Source: Cytophagales bacterium
Lineage (GTDB): Bacteria; Bacteroidota; Bacteroidia; Cytophagales; Bernardetiaceae
Length of the DNA: 64,000 nt
Direction of reading: 5' to 3'
Assembly (NCBI GenBank): GCA_004293815.1
Contig: RDZD01000011.1
Location: 92,040-156,039 of the forward strand
In this document: piece after piece, positions 16,301-26,362 of the stretch
Layout: each line of letters starts with the position of its first letter
Numbering within the stretch: position 1 is the first letter of the stretch
Notes under the pieces: generated by a model
The model's input: the letters and a program-made list of their open reading frames with translations, nothing else
Database searches by the model: none
Told to the model about the DNA's origin: nothing
Made by a program: the position numbers and the translations under genes

Positions 16301-19105
16301 CACACGCAGTACGCATCCTCAAATGATGATCTTTGTGACTGCGACATGGCCAACGACTTCTTGATTACACCACGCTTGAACTTTACAGGACATACAGGCT
16401 TAAACTTGAATTTTCAAGCCGTATATCCAAACAACAGTTTTGGTTCTCAGGCTTTTGTTAAAGTAAGCACAACGGGTATTGCTGGTCCTTGGACTACTGT
16501 TCACACACTTACGGGGGTAGATGCTACATGGCAGAATGTGAATGTAAACCTTTCAGCTTATGATGGTATGCCTCAAGTATGGGTAGCCTTCCACCATGAC
16601 GACGACGGTAACTGGGCGGCGGGCTTTGCTGTGGATGATGTAAAAATATGTTCTTCTAATGCCCCTTCTTTAGTGTCACTCACACCTACTAATGGCGCAA
16701 CAGGTGTAGCTGTTGGAACTAATTTAGTGATGACTTTTGATCAAGAGATGCAGGCTGGTGTAGGTAACATCACCATTTCAGATGGTGTAACGCCAATAGT
16801 TCTGCCTATAACAGATCCTCAAATCACGATAGCGGGCAACACGCTAACTATCGATTTGGTGGCGTTGCTTGGTTTTAGCAAAACCTATACTGTTACAATC
16901 AGTGCAGGTGCATTGAGGAATATCTGCGGTGTTAATTTTGCCTCTACGGGCTTAGCTTGGTCTTTCACGACAGTAGCAGCTCCTGATCTTACGCCGCCTG
17001 TAGTTGTAACCTTAGACCCTGCTAACGGTTCTGTTGGTGTACCACCGGCAAGCGATCTGAGTGTAACATTCAGCGAAACTGTTATCGCTTCACCTGGCGG
17101 CTCGATATCGCTCTTTACGGGTGCGGGTGTTTTGGTACAAACCTTCCCGCTGGCTGGTTTTTCAGGTTCTACGTTAGTTTTAAATCCGACTACGGACTTA
17201 CTGCCGAGCACAGTCTATTATCTTGTTTTCAATCCAGGTTCTTTGGCAGACTTAGCAGGCAATGCTTTTGCTCAAATTCTAACTCCTTTAGAGTGGCGAT
17301 TCACAACAGGCGTGCCGGGCGGTTCGATAGGAACACCAAGTATCAGCCTTACCCCACCTTCATGGATTAAAGCAGTTGGTCAGAATACGACAACTATAGA
17401 TTTGCGTTGGTTTGACATGACACCCAATGAGAATGGATACAGAATTTATCGTTCTACAGCTGATGGCTATGACTTTGGATTATTGACAACCGTACCAGCA
17501 GGCAGTGGTGAAATGAACTTTGTAGACGTAGGGCTTAAGCCTGATACTCGCTACATTTATTTTGTGCGTCCGTATGTGGGTGAAGTGTATGAAACCTCTG
17601 ACGAAGCCATTGGTTTCACTTACCCCAATATTCCAGCTTTGGTGTCAAAAAAAGATGCTTGCATGGGCGCAAGTGGCCTTATAGAAGTTATGGGAGATCA
17701 TCTTTCGGGCGAATTTTACTGGTATGATTCTGAAACCAGCACAACCGCGATGAACGATGTTTCAGGTGCAGCTTTTACTAAGAATCTCTTCCAAACACCA
17801 GTACTTACCACAGCAAGAACTTTCTACGTAACAGCTAAAGGCAAAGGTTTTGAAAGCAAGCCACGTAAAGCCATTACGGTTGACGTTCTGCCTCTTCCTG
17901 TGGCTTTGATATTAGGTTCAAATCTGCAGTATGGTTGTAGCAACACGCTTCTTCTAAATGCAGAAGCTCAAGAAGGTGCAAATTATCGCTGGATATTGAA
18001 CGAACAAGAAATAGCCACTACCACAACGGCAAGCTTTACGGCCAACAAATCAGGGGCTTATAAAGTTGTTGTTGAGAAAAATGGTTGTACAAGCCTCTCT
18101 AACACAGTTCGTGTGGTGCTCAACTACGCCCCAAAAAGCCAAATAAGCGAAGGTGAAACACCAACTTTCTGTGAAAGCGGTGTCTTGACAGTTAAGAAAC
18201 CTGATGATGATGAAAGTTATGAGTGGTTCTTAGGCAGCACTCTAGCAGGAACAGGAACCTCGTTACCTGTTGTAGAAAGCGGTACATACAGCTTAGTCGT
18301 TACGAAAAATGGTTGTACTGGCAGCAGCGAAAGCAAGGTAAACATTGTTAAATTCCCTGATGCGCTCACGCTTACCGCTACAAACAACACACTTTGCGCG
18401 GGAGAAGAAGCTGAACTTAATGCACCAAGTATAGAAGGTGCTAGTTATGAGTGGTACAGAAACGGGCGCAAAGAGCAGACCAGTATATCAAACATCCTCA
18501 AAACTAGCAAAACGGGGACTTATATGGTAAGGGTCTTGCTAAATGGTTGCTCCAAAAACAGCGAAGAGATCAGTGTTGAACGATTGATTGCACCACGCAC
18601 TACACTCAAAGACAATAGCCTGACTGGAACAATCACTGTAGAGGTAGAAGGTAGTGGCTCAGCTATTAGCCAAGTGAGTTGGTTCTACAACGGCGAGGAG
18701 CAAAGTGAGTTTGCTGACAAATCTAGTATTGTGCCTAGCAAAGAAGGTGCATACAAAGCACGTGTCACTTTTGCAAACGGCTGCCAAGCAGAAACCAATA
18801 CGGTGCGTTTCTTTGGTGCACTCGCCATAGAAGATGATGAAGAGAATCTGAACTTAGAATCATCTTTGGTGATTTATCCAAACCCTACTAAAGGTCTGGT
18901 TTACATGAACCTAGACGGGCTTAAAGGGGAAGTGCTTGTAGAAATTACTGATGCGCTTGGTCGTATGGTGAGTAGCTACAGCTTTGATGCAAGCAAGACT
19001 CCAAAAGCAGAAATGAGCATAGAAAAGTTACCCAATGCCGTTTATACTCTAAAAATCCAAACTAGCAAGGGAATTGTTTACAAAACCATTGCTAAAGTAG
19101 AGTAA
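13385..19105 (+). CDS. Giant secreted S8 (subtilisin-like) serine protease with adhesion-type repeats and T9SS sorting domain
   Basis: 1906 aa. Signal peptide (residues 1-30, ending 'SLFAQ'), a ~200-residue pro-region, then an S8 domain with a complete triad: D248 in 'GEWDGG', H273 in 'HPTHVGGT', S445 in 'MSGTSMATPG'. After it: a jelly-roll-like P/PPC-type domain (~525-640), an Ig-like domain, FN3 (~730-815), a CARDB-like segment, a MAM/cleaved-adhesin-like domain ('LPLYEDFENPNPAPCW', ~936-1090), two Big_5 Ig-like domains ('VSLTPTNGATGVAVGTNLVM', ~1096-1310), another FN3 ('NGYRIYRSTADGYDFGLL'), several Ig-like units and a type A T9SS C-terminal domain ('VIYPNPTKGLVYMNLDGL', last ~75 residues). 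The protein should cross the outer membrane by the type IX system and be cell-surface bound or released. Start chosen at ATG 13385 because an in-frame TTG at 13328 would put 19 extra residues before the signal peptide. It ends with a strong terminator. Confidence 0.92.
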   Translation: MLTKPSLLLKVFLVALSSCLCIESLFAQNYQLFFKAGTREPAANFSELSRRGELSPSSLFKGQYHVLLQFEKLPSDKARAQMQSEGIKLLDYIPNNAYYAQIKAPINWTLLLKYNVRAITNLSLEEKTSEAFRTRPFAAWATAAKENFVDLRVELWGDYKRADIEADVLSLGGRFMRNEPIYRTIEFRVPVAQADKVVDFAWAQYVDITSRPKSQVNFLERGNHRSAAIFSTATYGLTGLGVRIGEWDGGTVDTHLDFTSRLFIKESLDPSAHPTHVGGTAAGAGLLNPLRMGMAPKSTLYSWNFDGDTNAEMTNAMANPSDRFEITTNSWGVGFSCPNSGIYDSDARFVDQFCNDFTFMSAQWAVANSQGSSCVAGGFRSISDGWVSSKNGIGVGALTSTDAMTSFSSFGPVQDGRIKPDICGIGQNVNSALPGNAYGNMSGTSMATPGVSGTIAQIYEWYKNVKGGGTTFPQNILVKATLLNNADDFGNAGPDYKFGYGRINALNTIRAMETNRYEENTISAGGSYTKSITVPAGATQLRVMIVWRDPAAAVSAATALVNNLNMTVTNPSSVVFNPWILAPGTPNAVATRGVDNLNNVEQVTIDNPAAGTYNITIQGTSVPFGPQAYALTWTVDEPYVRVTYPVGGEQLETGTAYTVNWDGSGIVGSQTLEFSLNNGATWTTLSTSLAANVRSFSWTTPGTISNQALIRVTNGALTDQSDAVFSLLRRPTGLTATAGCGSINLTWTAVPSATSYDVFRLNTATGNYDFLANVAGTSHNVTSLAAGSYWFAITAKHAGTGAVSMRSNAVQGTVVTSPNDIAMVAILSPGCDFATPSTQAVTIRIRSLACATIPTGTSIPVSYTRGTTVLENIVLAAPLTSGSFLNYTFTTPASFPTSGAYFIDAAVAFPGDAVASNNSISGFEVRTAASLPLYEDFENPNPAPCWTRTQNAGSDGFVYSPTNASASFTIPPHTQYASSNDDLCDCDMANDFLITPRLNFTGHTGLNLNFQAVYPNNSFGSQAFVKVSTTGIAGPWTTVHTLTGVDATWQNVNVNLSAYDGMPQVWVAFHHDDDGNWAAGFAVDDVKICSSNAPSLVSLTPTNGATGVAVGTNLVMTFDQEMQAGVGNITISDGVTPIVLPITDPQITIAGNTLTIDLVALLGFSKTYTVTISAGALRNICGVNFASTGLAWSFTTVAAPDLTPPVVVTLDPANGSVGVPPASDLSVTFSETVIASPGGSISLFTGAGVLVQTFPLAGFSGSTLVLNPTTDLLPSTVYYLVFNPGSLADLAGNAFAQILTPLEWRFTTGVPGGSIGTPSISLTPPSWIKAVGQNTTTIDLRWFDMTPNENGYRIYRSTADGYDFGLLTTVPAGSGEMNFVDVGLKPDTRYIYFVRPYVGEVYETSDEAIGFTYPNIPALVSKKDACMGASGLIEVMGDHLSGEFYWYDSETSTTAMNDVSGAAFTKNLFQTPVLTTARTFYVTAKGKGFESKPRKAITVDVLPLPVALILGSNLQYGCSNTLLLNAEAQEGANYRWILNEQEIATTTTASFTANKSGAYKVVVEKNGCTSLSNTVRVVLNYAPKSQISEGETPTFCESGVLTVKKPDDDESYEWFLGSTLAGTGTSLPVVESGTYSLVVTKNGCTGSSESKVNIVKFPDALTLTATNNTLCAGEEAELNAPSIEGASYEWYRNGRKEQTSISNILKTSKTGTYMVRVLLNGCSKNSEEISVERLIAPRTTLKDNSLTGTITVEVEGSGSAISQVSWFYNGEEQSEFADKSSIVPSKEGAYKARVTFANGCQAETNTVRFFGALAIEDDEENLNLESSLVIYPNPTKGLVYMNLDGLKGEVLVEITDALGRMVSSYSFDASKTPKAEMSIEKLPNAVYTLKIQTSKGIVYKTIAKVE

Positions 19106-19133
19106 ATAGGGTTTGCAACTAAATATGTTGCTT

Positions 19134-19173
19134 AATCGGGAGAGCTGGATTTATAGCTCTCCCGATTTTTTTT
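19134..19173 (+). terminator. Rho-independent terminator after the S8 protease gene
   Basis: Perfect 13-bp stem AATCGGGAGAGCT / AGCTCTCCCGATT (19134-19146 and 19155-19167), 8-nt loop, followed by an 8-T run. It is 29 nt after the stop codon. Confidence 0.92.
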
Positions 19174-19322
19174 AGGGAGCAAGTGGGAAATAAATTTTCT
19201 TATAGTCGTAATTGTAGAAAGAAAAGCAGCCTCAACTTTTATGAAATCGGTTGCAGGGTTCAAGGAATATTCGGTTTTTTTCTCTAATCAATCAAGTATA
19301 AAAAACTCTGTGACAACCTTGA

Positions 19323-20762
<1,440 letters not shown>

Positions 20763-20968
20763 TAGCTGCTAGCTCTGCACAGTAGGCAGATTCAAAACGA
20801 CTTCTGGTGCCTTTTAAAAATATTTTTATCTGGCATCAGAAGTTATTTTTGTTGCTTTCTTCATAGCAATGCTTTATGTTTGCTCCAAGTTTTTTTGCGT
20901 TTATTTTTAGAAGTTTACACTTGCACATTTATTTGAGTATTTTTTAACTAAATCCAACTAATAAATTG

Positions 20969-21937
20969 ATGTCCTCTCTCAGAATCTATCTGCTTGCGTT
21001 GCTGTTTTTGAGCTTAGGGCAGTCTGTGCTCCGCGCTCAAGATGATAGTGTGGACAGCTTGCTCAATGCCTTAGGCTCATCTGTAGAAAGCACCGAAAGA
21101 GTGCGCTATACATTCAAGTCTACACGTATTATTAATTTGCACTCCAACGAGTTGGCTGGCGTTGGTGCTTTGGTATTTCGTATCGCTCACCGCTTCAACG
21201 ACATCAGTGGTGGAATGTATGATTTATTTGGCTTGGACGGTGCCAATATACGTTTTGCGTTAGAGTATGGCATCTCAGATAGGTTCATGGTGGCACTTGG
21301 TCGCAATAATTTTTTAAAAACAGGGGATGCACTCGTTAAAGTAGCTCTTTTAAGACAGACCAAAGGCGAGAAGAACTTCCCCTTTTCGGCTACCTTTGCG
21401 CATACTTCTGCCTTTATTACCCAAAAAGCAGCAGACAAAAATCGTAAGTTGAGCTTCTTAAACCGAATGTCTTTTACCAATCAGATTGTTCTCACACGCA
21501 AGTTCAACGAGGCTTTCTCTTTGGCACTTGTGCCTTCATGGGTACATGAAAATACAGTTCCTTTAGCATCCGACCTGAACGATATTTTTGCCATGGGCGT
21601 GGGTGCGCGTTTTAAACTTAGCAGCAGGGTCTCACTAAATGGTGAGTATATCTATCGCTTGCCCTCTGAGGCTGCTAATATCCAGTACTACGCCAACAGT
21701 CTTTCTTTAGGTTTTGATATAGAAACAGGCGGTCATGTTTTTCAACTGCATCTCACCAACTCAGCTGGCATGACAGAAAACCGCTTTATTGCCTTTACGG
21801 ACTCGCGTTGGACTAACTCAAAAGCTATTACAATCAACAATACCACACGAACTTTACAACAGAATATTTTCTTTGGCTTCAACATTACAAGGGATTTTGC
21901 GTTAAGTAGTCATAAACAGGGCAAACATGACAAATAA
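20969..21937 (+). CDS. DUF5777-family outer-membrane beta-barrel protein
   Basis: 322 aa with a signal peptide (~residues 1-24). The family pattern is clear: 'YTFKSTRIINLHSNELAGVG', 'LVFRIAHRFND', 'GGMYDLFGLDGANIRFALEYG', then many amphipathic strands up to a C-terminal 'NIFFGFNITRDF', consistent with a beta barrel in the outer membrane. Function unknown. Start ATG 20969 is preferred over the TTG directly before it. The stop overlaps the upstream end of the next frame, and YceI follows within 80 nt, so the two probably form an operon, an association I remember from other Bacteroidota. Confidence 0.8.
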   Translation: MSSLRIYLLALLFLSLGQSVLRAQDDSVDSLLNALGSSVESTERVRYTFKSTRIINLHSNELAGVGALVFRIAHRFNDISGGMYDLFGLDGANIRFALEYGISDRFMVALGRNNFLKTGDALVKVALLRQTKGEKNFPFSATFAHTSAFITQKAADKNRKLSFLNRMSFTNQIVLTRKFNEAFSLALVPSWVHENTVPLASDLNDIFAMGVGARFKLSSRVSLNGEYIYRLPSEAANIQYYANSLSLGFDIETGGHVFQLHLTNSAGMTENRFIAFTDSRWTNSKAITINNTTRTLQQNIFFGFNITRDFALSSHKQGKHDK

Positions 21938-22016
21938 GTTTCTTGTAAAAACGGTTTATTTATCTTGGCTTTTGTTGGTTGATACTACTTCTCATCATCT
22001 TTTACTCTTTAAAAAT

Positions 22017-22580
22017 ATGTCCAAAACAAAGCATATCTTAACACTTGCGCTGCTGCTGGTCAGCGTGTTTGTATCTTATCAAGTTCATGCACAGACCGCT
22101 CAAAACGCAGTCGCTCTCGAGAACCCTATAGTTCACTTCTTTTCAGACGGCGGCTTAGAAAAAATAGAGTCTACAAATAAAAAGGCTATAGGCAATATTT
22201 ATCCTGATGCCAAACGCTTTGCATTCAAAATACCCATCAAGCAATTCGTATTTAAGAAAGCTCTCATGCAAGATCACTTCAACGAGAACTATATGGAGAG
22301 CGACAAATATCCAGAAGCTACATTTGCGGGCAGCATTGTGGGCGACTACGATCTTACCAAAGATGGCACATATCCCATAAAAGCAGATGGAGTTTTGAAC
22401 GTACACGGCGTGGCACAAAAGCGCAGCATCCCCGCCACAATTACAGTTAAAAATGGCAAAGCTTCCATTTTTTCAAAGTTTATTATCAAACTTGTGGATC
22501 ACAAAATAGATATTCCAACAATGCTTTTCAAAAAGATTGCAGAGGAAATACAAGTGGATATCACTTCCAACCTTAAGTAG
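22017..22580 (+). CDS. YceI-family periplasmic protein
   Basis: 187 aa. Signal peptide from the chosen ATG ('MSKTKHILTLALLLVSVFVS', cleavage after 'VHAQ'). The frame is open to an ATG at 21927, but that would bury the signal sequence. The mature part is a YceI lipocalin-like barrel: 'FAFKIPIKQFVFKKALMQDHF', 'YMESDKYPEATFAGSI', 'DGVLNVHGVAQKRSIPATI'. YceI proteins bind long isoprenoid or lipid-like molecules in the periplasm. It overlaps nothing from the preceding DUF5777 gene except the rejected N-terminal extension. The 3' end is followed by a bidirectional terminator shared with glmS. Confidence 0.85.
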   Translation: MSKTKHILTLALLLVSVFVSYQVHAQTAQNAVALENPIVHFFSDGGLEKIESTNKKAIGNIYPDAKRFAFKIPIKQFVFKKALMQDHFNENYMESDKYPEATFAGSIVGDYDLTKDGTYPIKADGVLNVHGVAQKRSIPATITVKNGKASIFSKFIIKLVDHKIDIPTMLFKKIAEEIQVDITSNLK

Positions 22581-22632
22581 TCTCAGTTCTTCTAAAAAAT
22601 AGCCTTCAGAAGAGCTGCTTGCCTCTATCACT

Positions 22633-22684
22633 TTAAAGCCTAGATTCATCTTGCATATTTGCACAAGATGAATCTAGGCTTTAA
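22633..22684. terminator. Bidirectional terminator between yceI-like gene and glmS
   Basis: A perfect 21-bp inverted repeat (22633-22653 with 22664-22684) around a 10-nt loop, lying between two convergent genes. The glmS stop is only 2 nt away. The stem is unusually long and perfect. Confidence 0.8.
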
Positions 22685-22686
22685 GC

Positions 22687-24528
22687 TTATTCTACTGTAA
22701 CGGATTTTGCCAAATTTCTTGGTTGATCCACGTTGCAGCCGCGCATAACAGCCACATGATAAGCCAATAACTGAAGCGGCACTACTGAAAGCAATGGCAT
22801 AAGCATTTCATGTGTATTGGGAACTTCTATAACATAATCCACCATGCTTCTGATGTATACCTCGCCCTCCGTGACAATAGCGATAACTTTACCCTTGCGT
22901 GATTTTACCTCTTGAATGTTTGAAATAATCTTATCGTAAGAGCGGTCTGTGGTGCTGATAACTACCACTGGCATCTCTTGGTCAATGAGCGCAATGGGGC
23001 CATGCTTCATTTCAGCCGCTGGATAGCCTTCCGCATGTATGTAGGAAATTTCTTTAAGCTTCAGTGCGCCTTCCAAAGCCACAGGGAAATTGCAGCCTCT
23101 GCCTAAGTACAGAAAGTTATGAGCGTCTTTGAAAGTACTGGCCATTTTTTCTATCTGAGCGTTGAGGCGAAGTGTTTCTTCTACTTTATTCGGGATATTG
23201 TCCAGCTCAGTAAGAAGCTCTTCTAGCTTGTATTTGTCTATGGTCTTACGATTCTTGGCTATCATTAAGGCCATCAAGAGCAACACAACCACCTGCGATG
23301 TAAAAGCTTTAGTACTGGCCACACCTATTTCTGGTCCTGCGTGTATGTATGCGCCCTCGTGTGATGCGCGTGAAATGGACGAGCCTACTACGTTGCAAAT
23401 ACCAAAAATAATAGCTCCTTTGCTTTTAGCTAGTTCCACAGCTGCCAGTGTATCGGCTGTTTCACCTGACTGAGAAATGGCAATAACCACATCGCCTTTA
23501 TTGATGATAGGATTGCGGTATCTGAATTCCGAAGCATATTCCACCTCTACAGGTATACGAGCTATCTCCTCTATCATGTATTCTGCGACTAAGCCCGCAT
23601 GCCAAGAGGTACCACAACCTACAATAATGATTCGCTTTGCCTTGACCAAATTATTCAAATACTTTTGAATGCCACCTAGTTGGACGTGCCTTTTGGCTGG
23701 AATCAAACGTCCACGCATAGCGTCGCGTATGGATCGGGGTTGCTCAAAAATCTCCTTGAGCATAAAAAACTCATAACCGCCTTTCTCTATTGAGTCTAGC
23801 GACATATCTAAAGTTTGTATGTAAGGTGTGGTAGGGACATCATCTAGCGTTTTGATAGAAAGACTATTGCTTTCTATTACAGCCATTTCCCCGTCGTTTA
23901 AATACACCACATCGCGTGTATATTCTATGATGGGTGTGGCATCAGAAGCCACAAAAAATTCTTTTGCGTCTTTGCCAATACCAATGACCAGCGGGCTACT
24001 TTTACGCGCTACAATCATGGTGTTGGGCATATCTTCTGAAATTACCACAATGGCGTAAGCACCTACTACTTTTGTAAGAGCAAGCCTAACAGCCTCATTT
24101 AAAGGACATTGGTGGTGTTTTTGAATATCGTCTATGAAGTGTATGAGGACTTCAGTATCAGTATCGCTCTTAAACTTATAGCCCTTAGCTACTAATTCCT
24201 GCTTGATAGAGAGATAGTTTTCTATAATTCCGTTGTGAATAAGGGCAAGCTTTTTGGTACTGGAAAGATGTGGGTGTGAATTTCTGTCACTAGGCTCGCC
24301 ATGTGTGGCCCAACGCGTATGCCCTATGCCAATATGCCCTTTTAGAGACTTCCCCTTAAGGGTAGATTCCAAATCCGAAACCTTACCTTGTCGTTTATAC
24401 ACGCGCAATGTATCATTGATGAGAGCCACACCTGCACTATCATACCCTCTATACTCTAGACGCTTAAGTCCCTTAATGATGATAGGACAAGCATCACGCT
24501 CACCCACATAACCTACAATTCCACACAT
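22687..24528 (-). CDS. glmS: Glutamine--fructose-6-phosphate aminotransferase (isomerizing)
   Basis: 613 aa, the usual length. Makes glucosamine-6-phosphate from fructose-6-phosphate and glutamine, the entry to UDP-GlcNAc, peptidoglycan and lipid A. N-terminal glutaminase domain begins 'MCGIVGYVG' with nucleophile Cys2, and 'GHTRWATHGEPSDRNSHPH' is the glutamine-binding segment. Two SIS sugar-isomerase domains follow ('GCGTSWHAGLVAEYMIEE', 'AISQSGETADTLAAV', then 'YLGRGCNFPVALEGALKLKE', 'HAEGYPAAEMKHGPIALID'). The C-terminus 'NLAKSVTVE' is the normal conserved end. Preceded by a good promoter; I see no glmS ribozyme-like structure in its leader. Confidence 0.97.
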   Translation of the reverse strand: MCGIVGYVGERDACPIIIKGLKRLEYRGYDSAGVALINDTLRVYKRQGKVSDLESTLKGKSLKGHIGIGHTRWATHGEPSDRNSHPHLSSTKKLALIHNGIIENYLSIKQELVAKGYKFKSDTDTEVLIHFIDDIQKHHQCPLNEAVRLALTKVVGAYAIVVISEDMPNTMIVARKSSPLVIGIGKDAKEFFVASDATPIIEYTRDVVYLNDGEMAVIESNSLSIKTLDDVPTTPYIQTLDMSLDSIEKGGYEFFMLKEIFEQPRSIRDAMRGRLIPAKRHVQLGGIQKYLNNLVKAKRIIIVGCGTSWHAGLVAEYMIEEIARIPVEVEYASEFRYRNPIINKGDVVIAISQSGETADTLAAVELAKSKGAIIFGICNVVGSSISRASHEGAYIHAGPEIGVASTKAFTSQVVVLLLMALMIAKNRKTIDKYKLEELLTELDNIPNKVEETLRLNAQIEKMASTFKDAHNFLYLGRGCNFPVALEGALKLKEISYIHAEGYPAAEMKHGPIALIDQEMPVVVISTTDRSYDKIISNIQEVKSRKGKVIAIVTEGEVYIRSMVDYVIEVPNTHEMLMPLLSVVPLQLLAYHVAVMRGCNVDQPRNLAKSVTVE

Positions 24529-25013
24529 ATTGTTCTGAATGTTAGAATATTTAGAAGAACCCTATCAATTTTAGAATGTCAAAATTAAGCAAATATAGGC
24601 GAATAAACAAATGGATGTCAAAAGGTAACAAGAAAATGAGATTGCAGCAACTGAGTAGACTATAGCAAGAAACCGCTATGGCCGATTATCGTATTGAGTC
24701 TATCTTTTCCTTGGCCAATGTTAAAACTAAGTATTGGATTGTGGCAAAAGAGTCCAATTTATTGAATTTAGATGCCGCAGCATTTTGTAATTAATGACAT
24801 GCTTGCTATTCTAAATTTATGATTGTTAATTTTCAGATAACGAGCGCATTAAAATTTGCTTTTAGGACTCTTTTTTTAGTCTCGTCTTGCAAATGGCTTA
24901 AAAAAAATGGCAGGCTTAAAAGTTTTTCTTTTAGAAAGAAGTTCTAATCTTGCATATAGCATAAAATTTTATCAATTTTAGCACCTGATTTAGCTCACAG
25001 CTCCCACACGGCC
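24529..25013. other. Intergenic region between divergent glmS and the Nudix gene
   Basis: About 485 nt. It holds the glmS promoter (separate entry). The rest is A/T-rich with oligo-A and oligo-T runs and no convincing open frame, RNA gene or repeat. No clear TAnnTTTG box was found directly before the Nudix gene. Confidence 0.45.
24590..24623 (-). promoter_or_regulatory. Bacteroidota-type promoter for glmS
   Basis: On the minus strand TTTTG (24623-24619), a 21-nt spacer and TATATTTG (24597-24590), an exact -7 match. The leader before ATG 24528 would be about 55 nt. Confidence 0.5.
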
Positions 25014-25634
25014 ATGAAAATATTTGTTGATCGTTGCATACTAAGTATTTACGAAAAAAATGGGCCAAGTTCTTTTGGAAAAGAGCAATATGTGTTTTCA
25101 GAGAAAAAATTTTTAGAAATTTATAAAAAAGCCAAGTCTACACCTGCTCTTCAAGGTCAGGAAATTTTTTTTGAATCTCTTGATTATAAGGAAGCTGAGT
25201 CTATTCTTAAAAAAAACTTTCTCATCATCAAGGCCGCTGGTGGTATCATTGCGCGGGGCTCTAAGGTATTATTCATTTACCGACAAAAAACATGGGATTT
25301 ACCCAAAGGTAAAATGGATGGAAAAGAAGACTCTCCCACAGCCGCTCTGCGCGAAGTGGAAGAAGAATGCGGTATAAAGCCTCAAATAGAGCAATTTATA
25401 GGTGAAACATGGCATGCTTACACATTGGGTAAAAGCCGCGATATTCTTAAGCAAACCTTTTGGTACGCCATGCAAGACCATAGTGACCTTCAAACGGTTC
25501 CACAATTAGAGGAAGGCATTGAAAAGGCTGAATGGTTTGAAAGTGAGTACATCAAAAATCATATTTTGCCCAATACCTACCCATCCATACAAGCCATTTA
25601 TAAAAAATATCTGGACGCTAATTTTCCTAAATAA
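25014..25634 (+). CDS. Nudix hydrolase
   Basis: 206 aa. A complete Nudix box (G-x5-E-x7-RE-U-x-EE-x-G-U) runs from G99 to I121, with E105, R113, E114, E117, E118 and G120 in place. Flanking 'WDLPKGKMDGKEDSPTAALR' shows the usual 'LPKGK' entry strand. The N-terminal ~70 residues are an added segment not needed for the fold. Nudix enzymes hydrolyse nucleoside diphosphates linked to other groups; the substrate is not evident. The stop codon abuts the ATG of gldD, so translation is probably coupled. Confidence 0.9.
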   Translation: MKIFVDRCILSIYEKNGPSSFGKEQYVFSEKKFLEIYKKAKSTPALQGQEIFFESLDYKEAESILKKNFLIIKAAGGIIARGSKVLFIYRQKTWDLPKGKMDGKEDSPTAALREVEEECGIKPQIEQFIGETWHAYTLGKSRDILKQTFWYAMQDHSDLQTVPQLEEGIEKAEWFESEYIKNHILPNTYPSIQAIYKKYLDANFPK

Positions 25635-26258
25635 ATGATTCTAAGATTAACTCGCGTTGGTCTAGGGCTACTTGCCTTGATGACATTAGCCGCTTGCAAC
25701 ACTAACACCTATGTACCCAAGCAACGCGGCTACTCTCGCATAGAACTTCCCGAAAAGGCTTATAAAACTCTGCCCGATAGTTTTCCTTATACTTTTGAAA
25801 CGTCACAATATGCTCGTTTGATGCCCGATACCTCACAAATCGCTGAGCAATATTGGGTACAATTAGACTACTCGCCAACAGCTATGGCAAGCATTCATGT
25901 ATCGTACAAGGCTATCAAAAACAAACAAGAACTTTTTGAAGACTATATCAACGATACCTACAAGCTAGCAGCCAAACACAATATCAAAGCCTCTTCTATA
26001 GAACATGAGACGAAGAAAACACCCAAAGGTTATGGCCTTACGCTCTACAACATTGAGGGAGATGTGCCCACCACCTTTCATATTGCCATTACCGACTCGG
26101 CCAAACATTATTTCCGCGCAGCACTTTATGTTCCCTCTTCGGTACTTAATGACTCTTTAGCTCCTGTCATTGAGTATGTAAAAGCCGACATGATGCGGAT
26201 GATAGAAACCTTTGAGTTTAAAGACCAAGTAAAGACTCCTTACACAGGCAGAAAATAG
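25635..26258 (+). CDS. gldD: Gliding-motility lipoprotein GldD
   Basis: 207 aa. Signal peptide with lipobox 'LAAC' (lipidated Cys21). The mature protein has the GldD pattern: 'PKQRGYSRIELPEKAY' near the start, 'FPYTFETSQYA', 'ASIHVSYKAI', 'ALYVPSSVLNDSLAPVIEYVKADMMRMIETFEF'. GldD is required for gliding and for type IX secretion in Flavobacterium and is found only in Bacteroidota. Together with the T9SS-tagged protease at 13.4 kb it supports an active type IX system in this organism. It starts immediately after the Nudix stop codon. Confidence 0.88.
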   Translation: MILRLTRVGLGLLALMTLAACNTNTYVPKQRGYSRIELPEKAYKTLPDSFPYTFETSQYARLMPDTSQIAEQYWVQLDYSPTAMASIHVSYKAIKNKQELFEDYINDTYKLAAKHNIKASSIEHETKKTPKGYGLTLYNIEGDVPTTFHIAITDSAKHYFRAALYVPSSVLNDSLAPVIEYVKADMMRMIETFEFKDQVKTPYTGRK

Positions 26259-26284
26259 GCTTTTTAAAAATACCACGCTTGGGA

Positions 26285-26315
26285 TTTGTTGTTGTCAAAA
26301 ACTACCCTATTTTTG
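26285..26315 (+). promoter_or_regulatory. Bacteroidota-type promoter for alanine dehydrogenase
   Basis: TTTG at 26285-26288, a 19-nt spacer, and TATTTTTG at 26308-26315; all three features match the consensus. The ATG at 26363 lies 48 nt downstream. Confidence 0.6.
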
Positions 26316-26362
26316 CCTCATCAACCTCTTAACCTTTTTTTTATCCAAAAATAATTTGAAAC

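Noticed and set aside
24529..24700. glmS ribozyme in the leader
   Set aside because: The predicted leader is only about 55 nt and no ribozyme-like core was seen. The element belongs mainly to Firmicutes.
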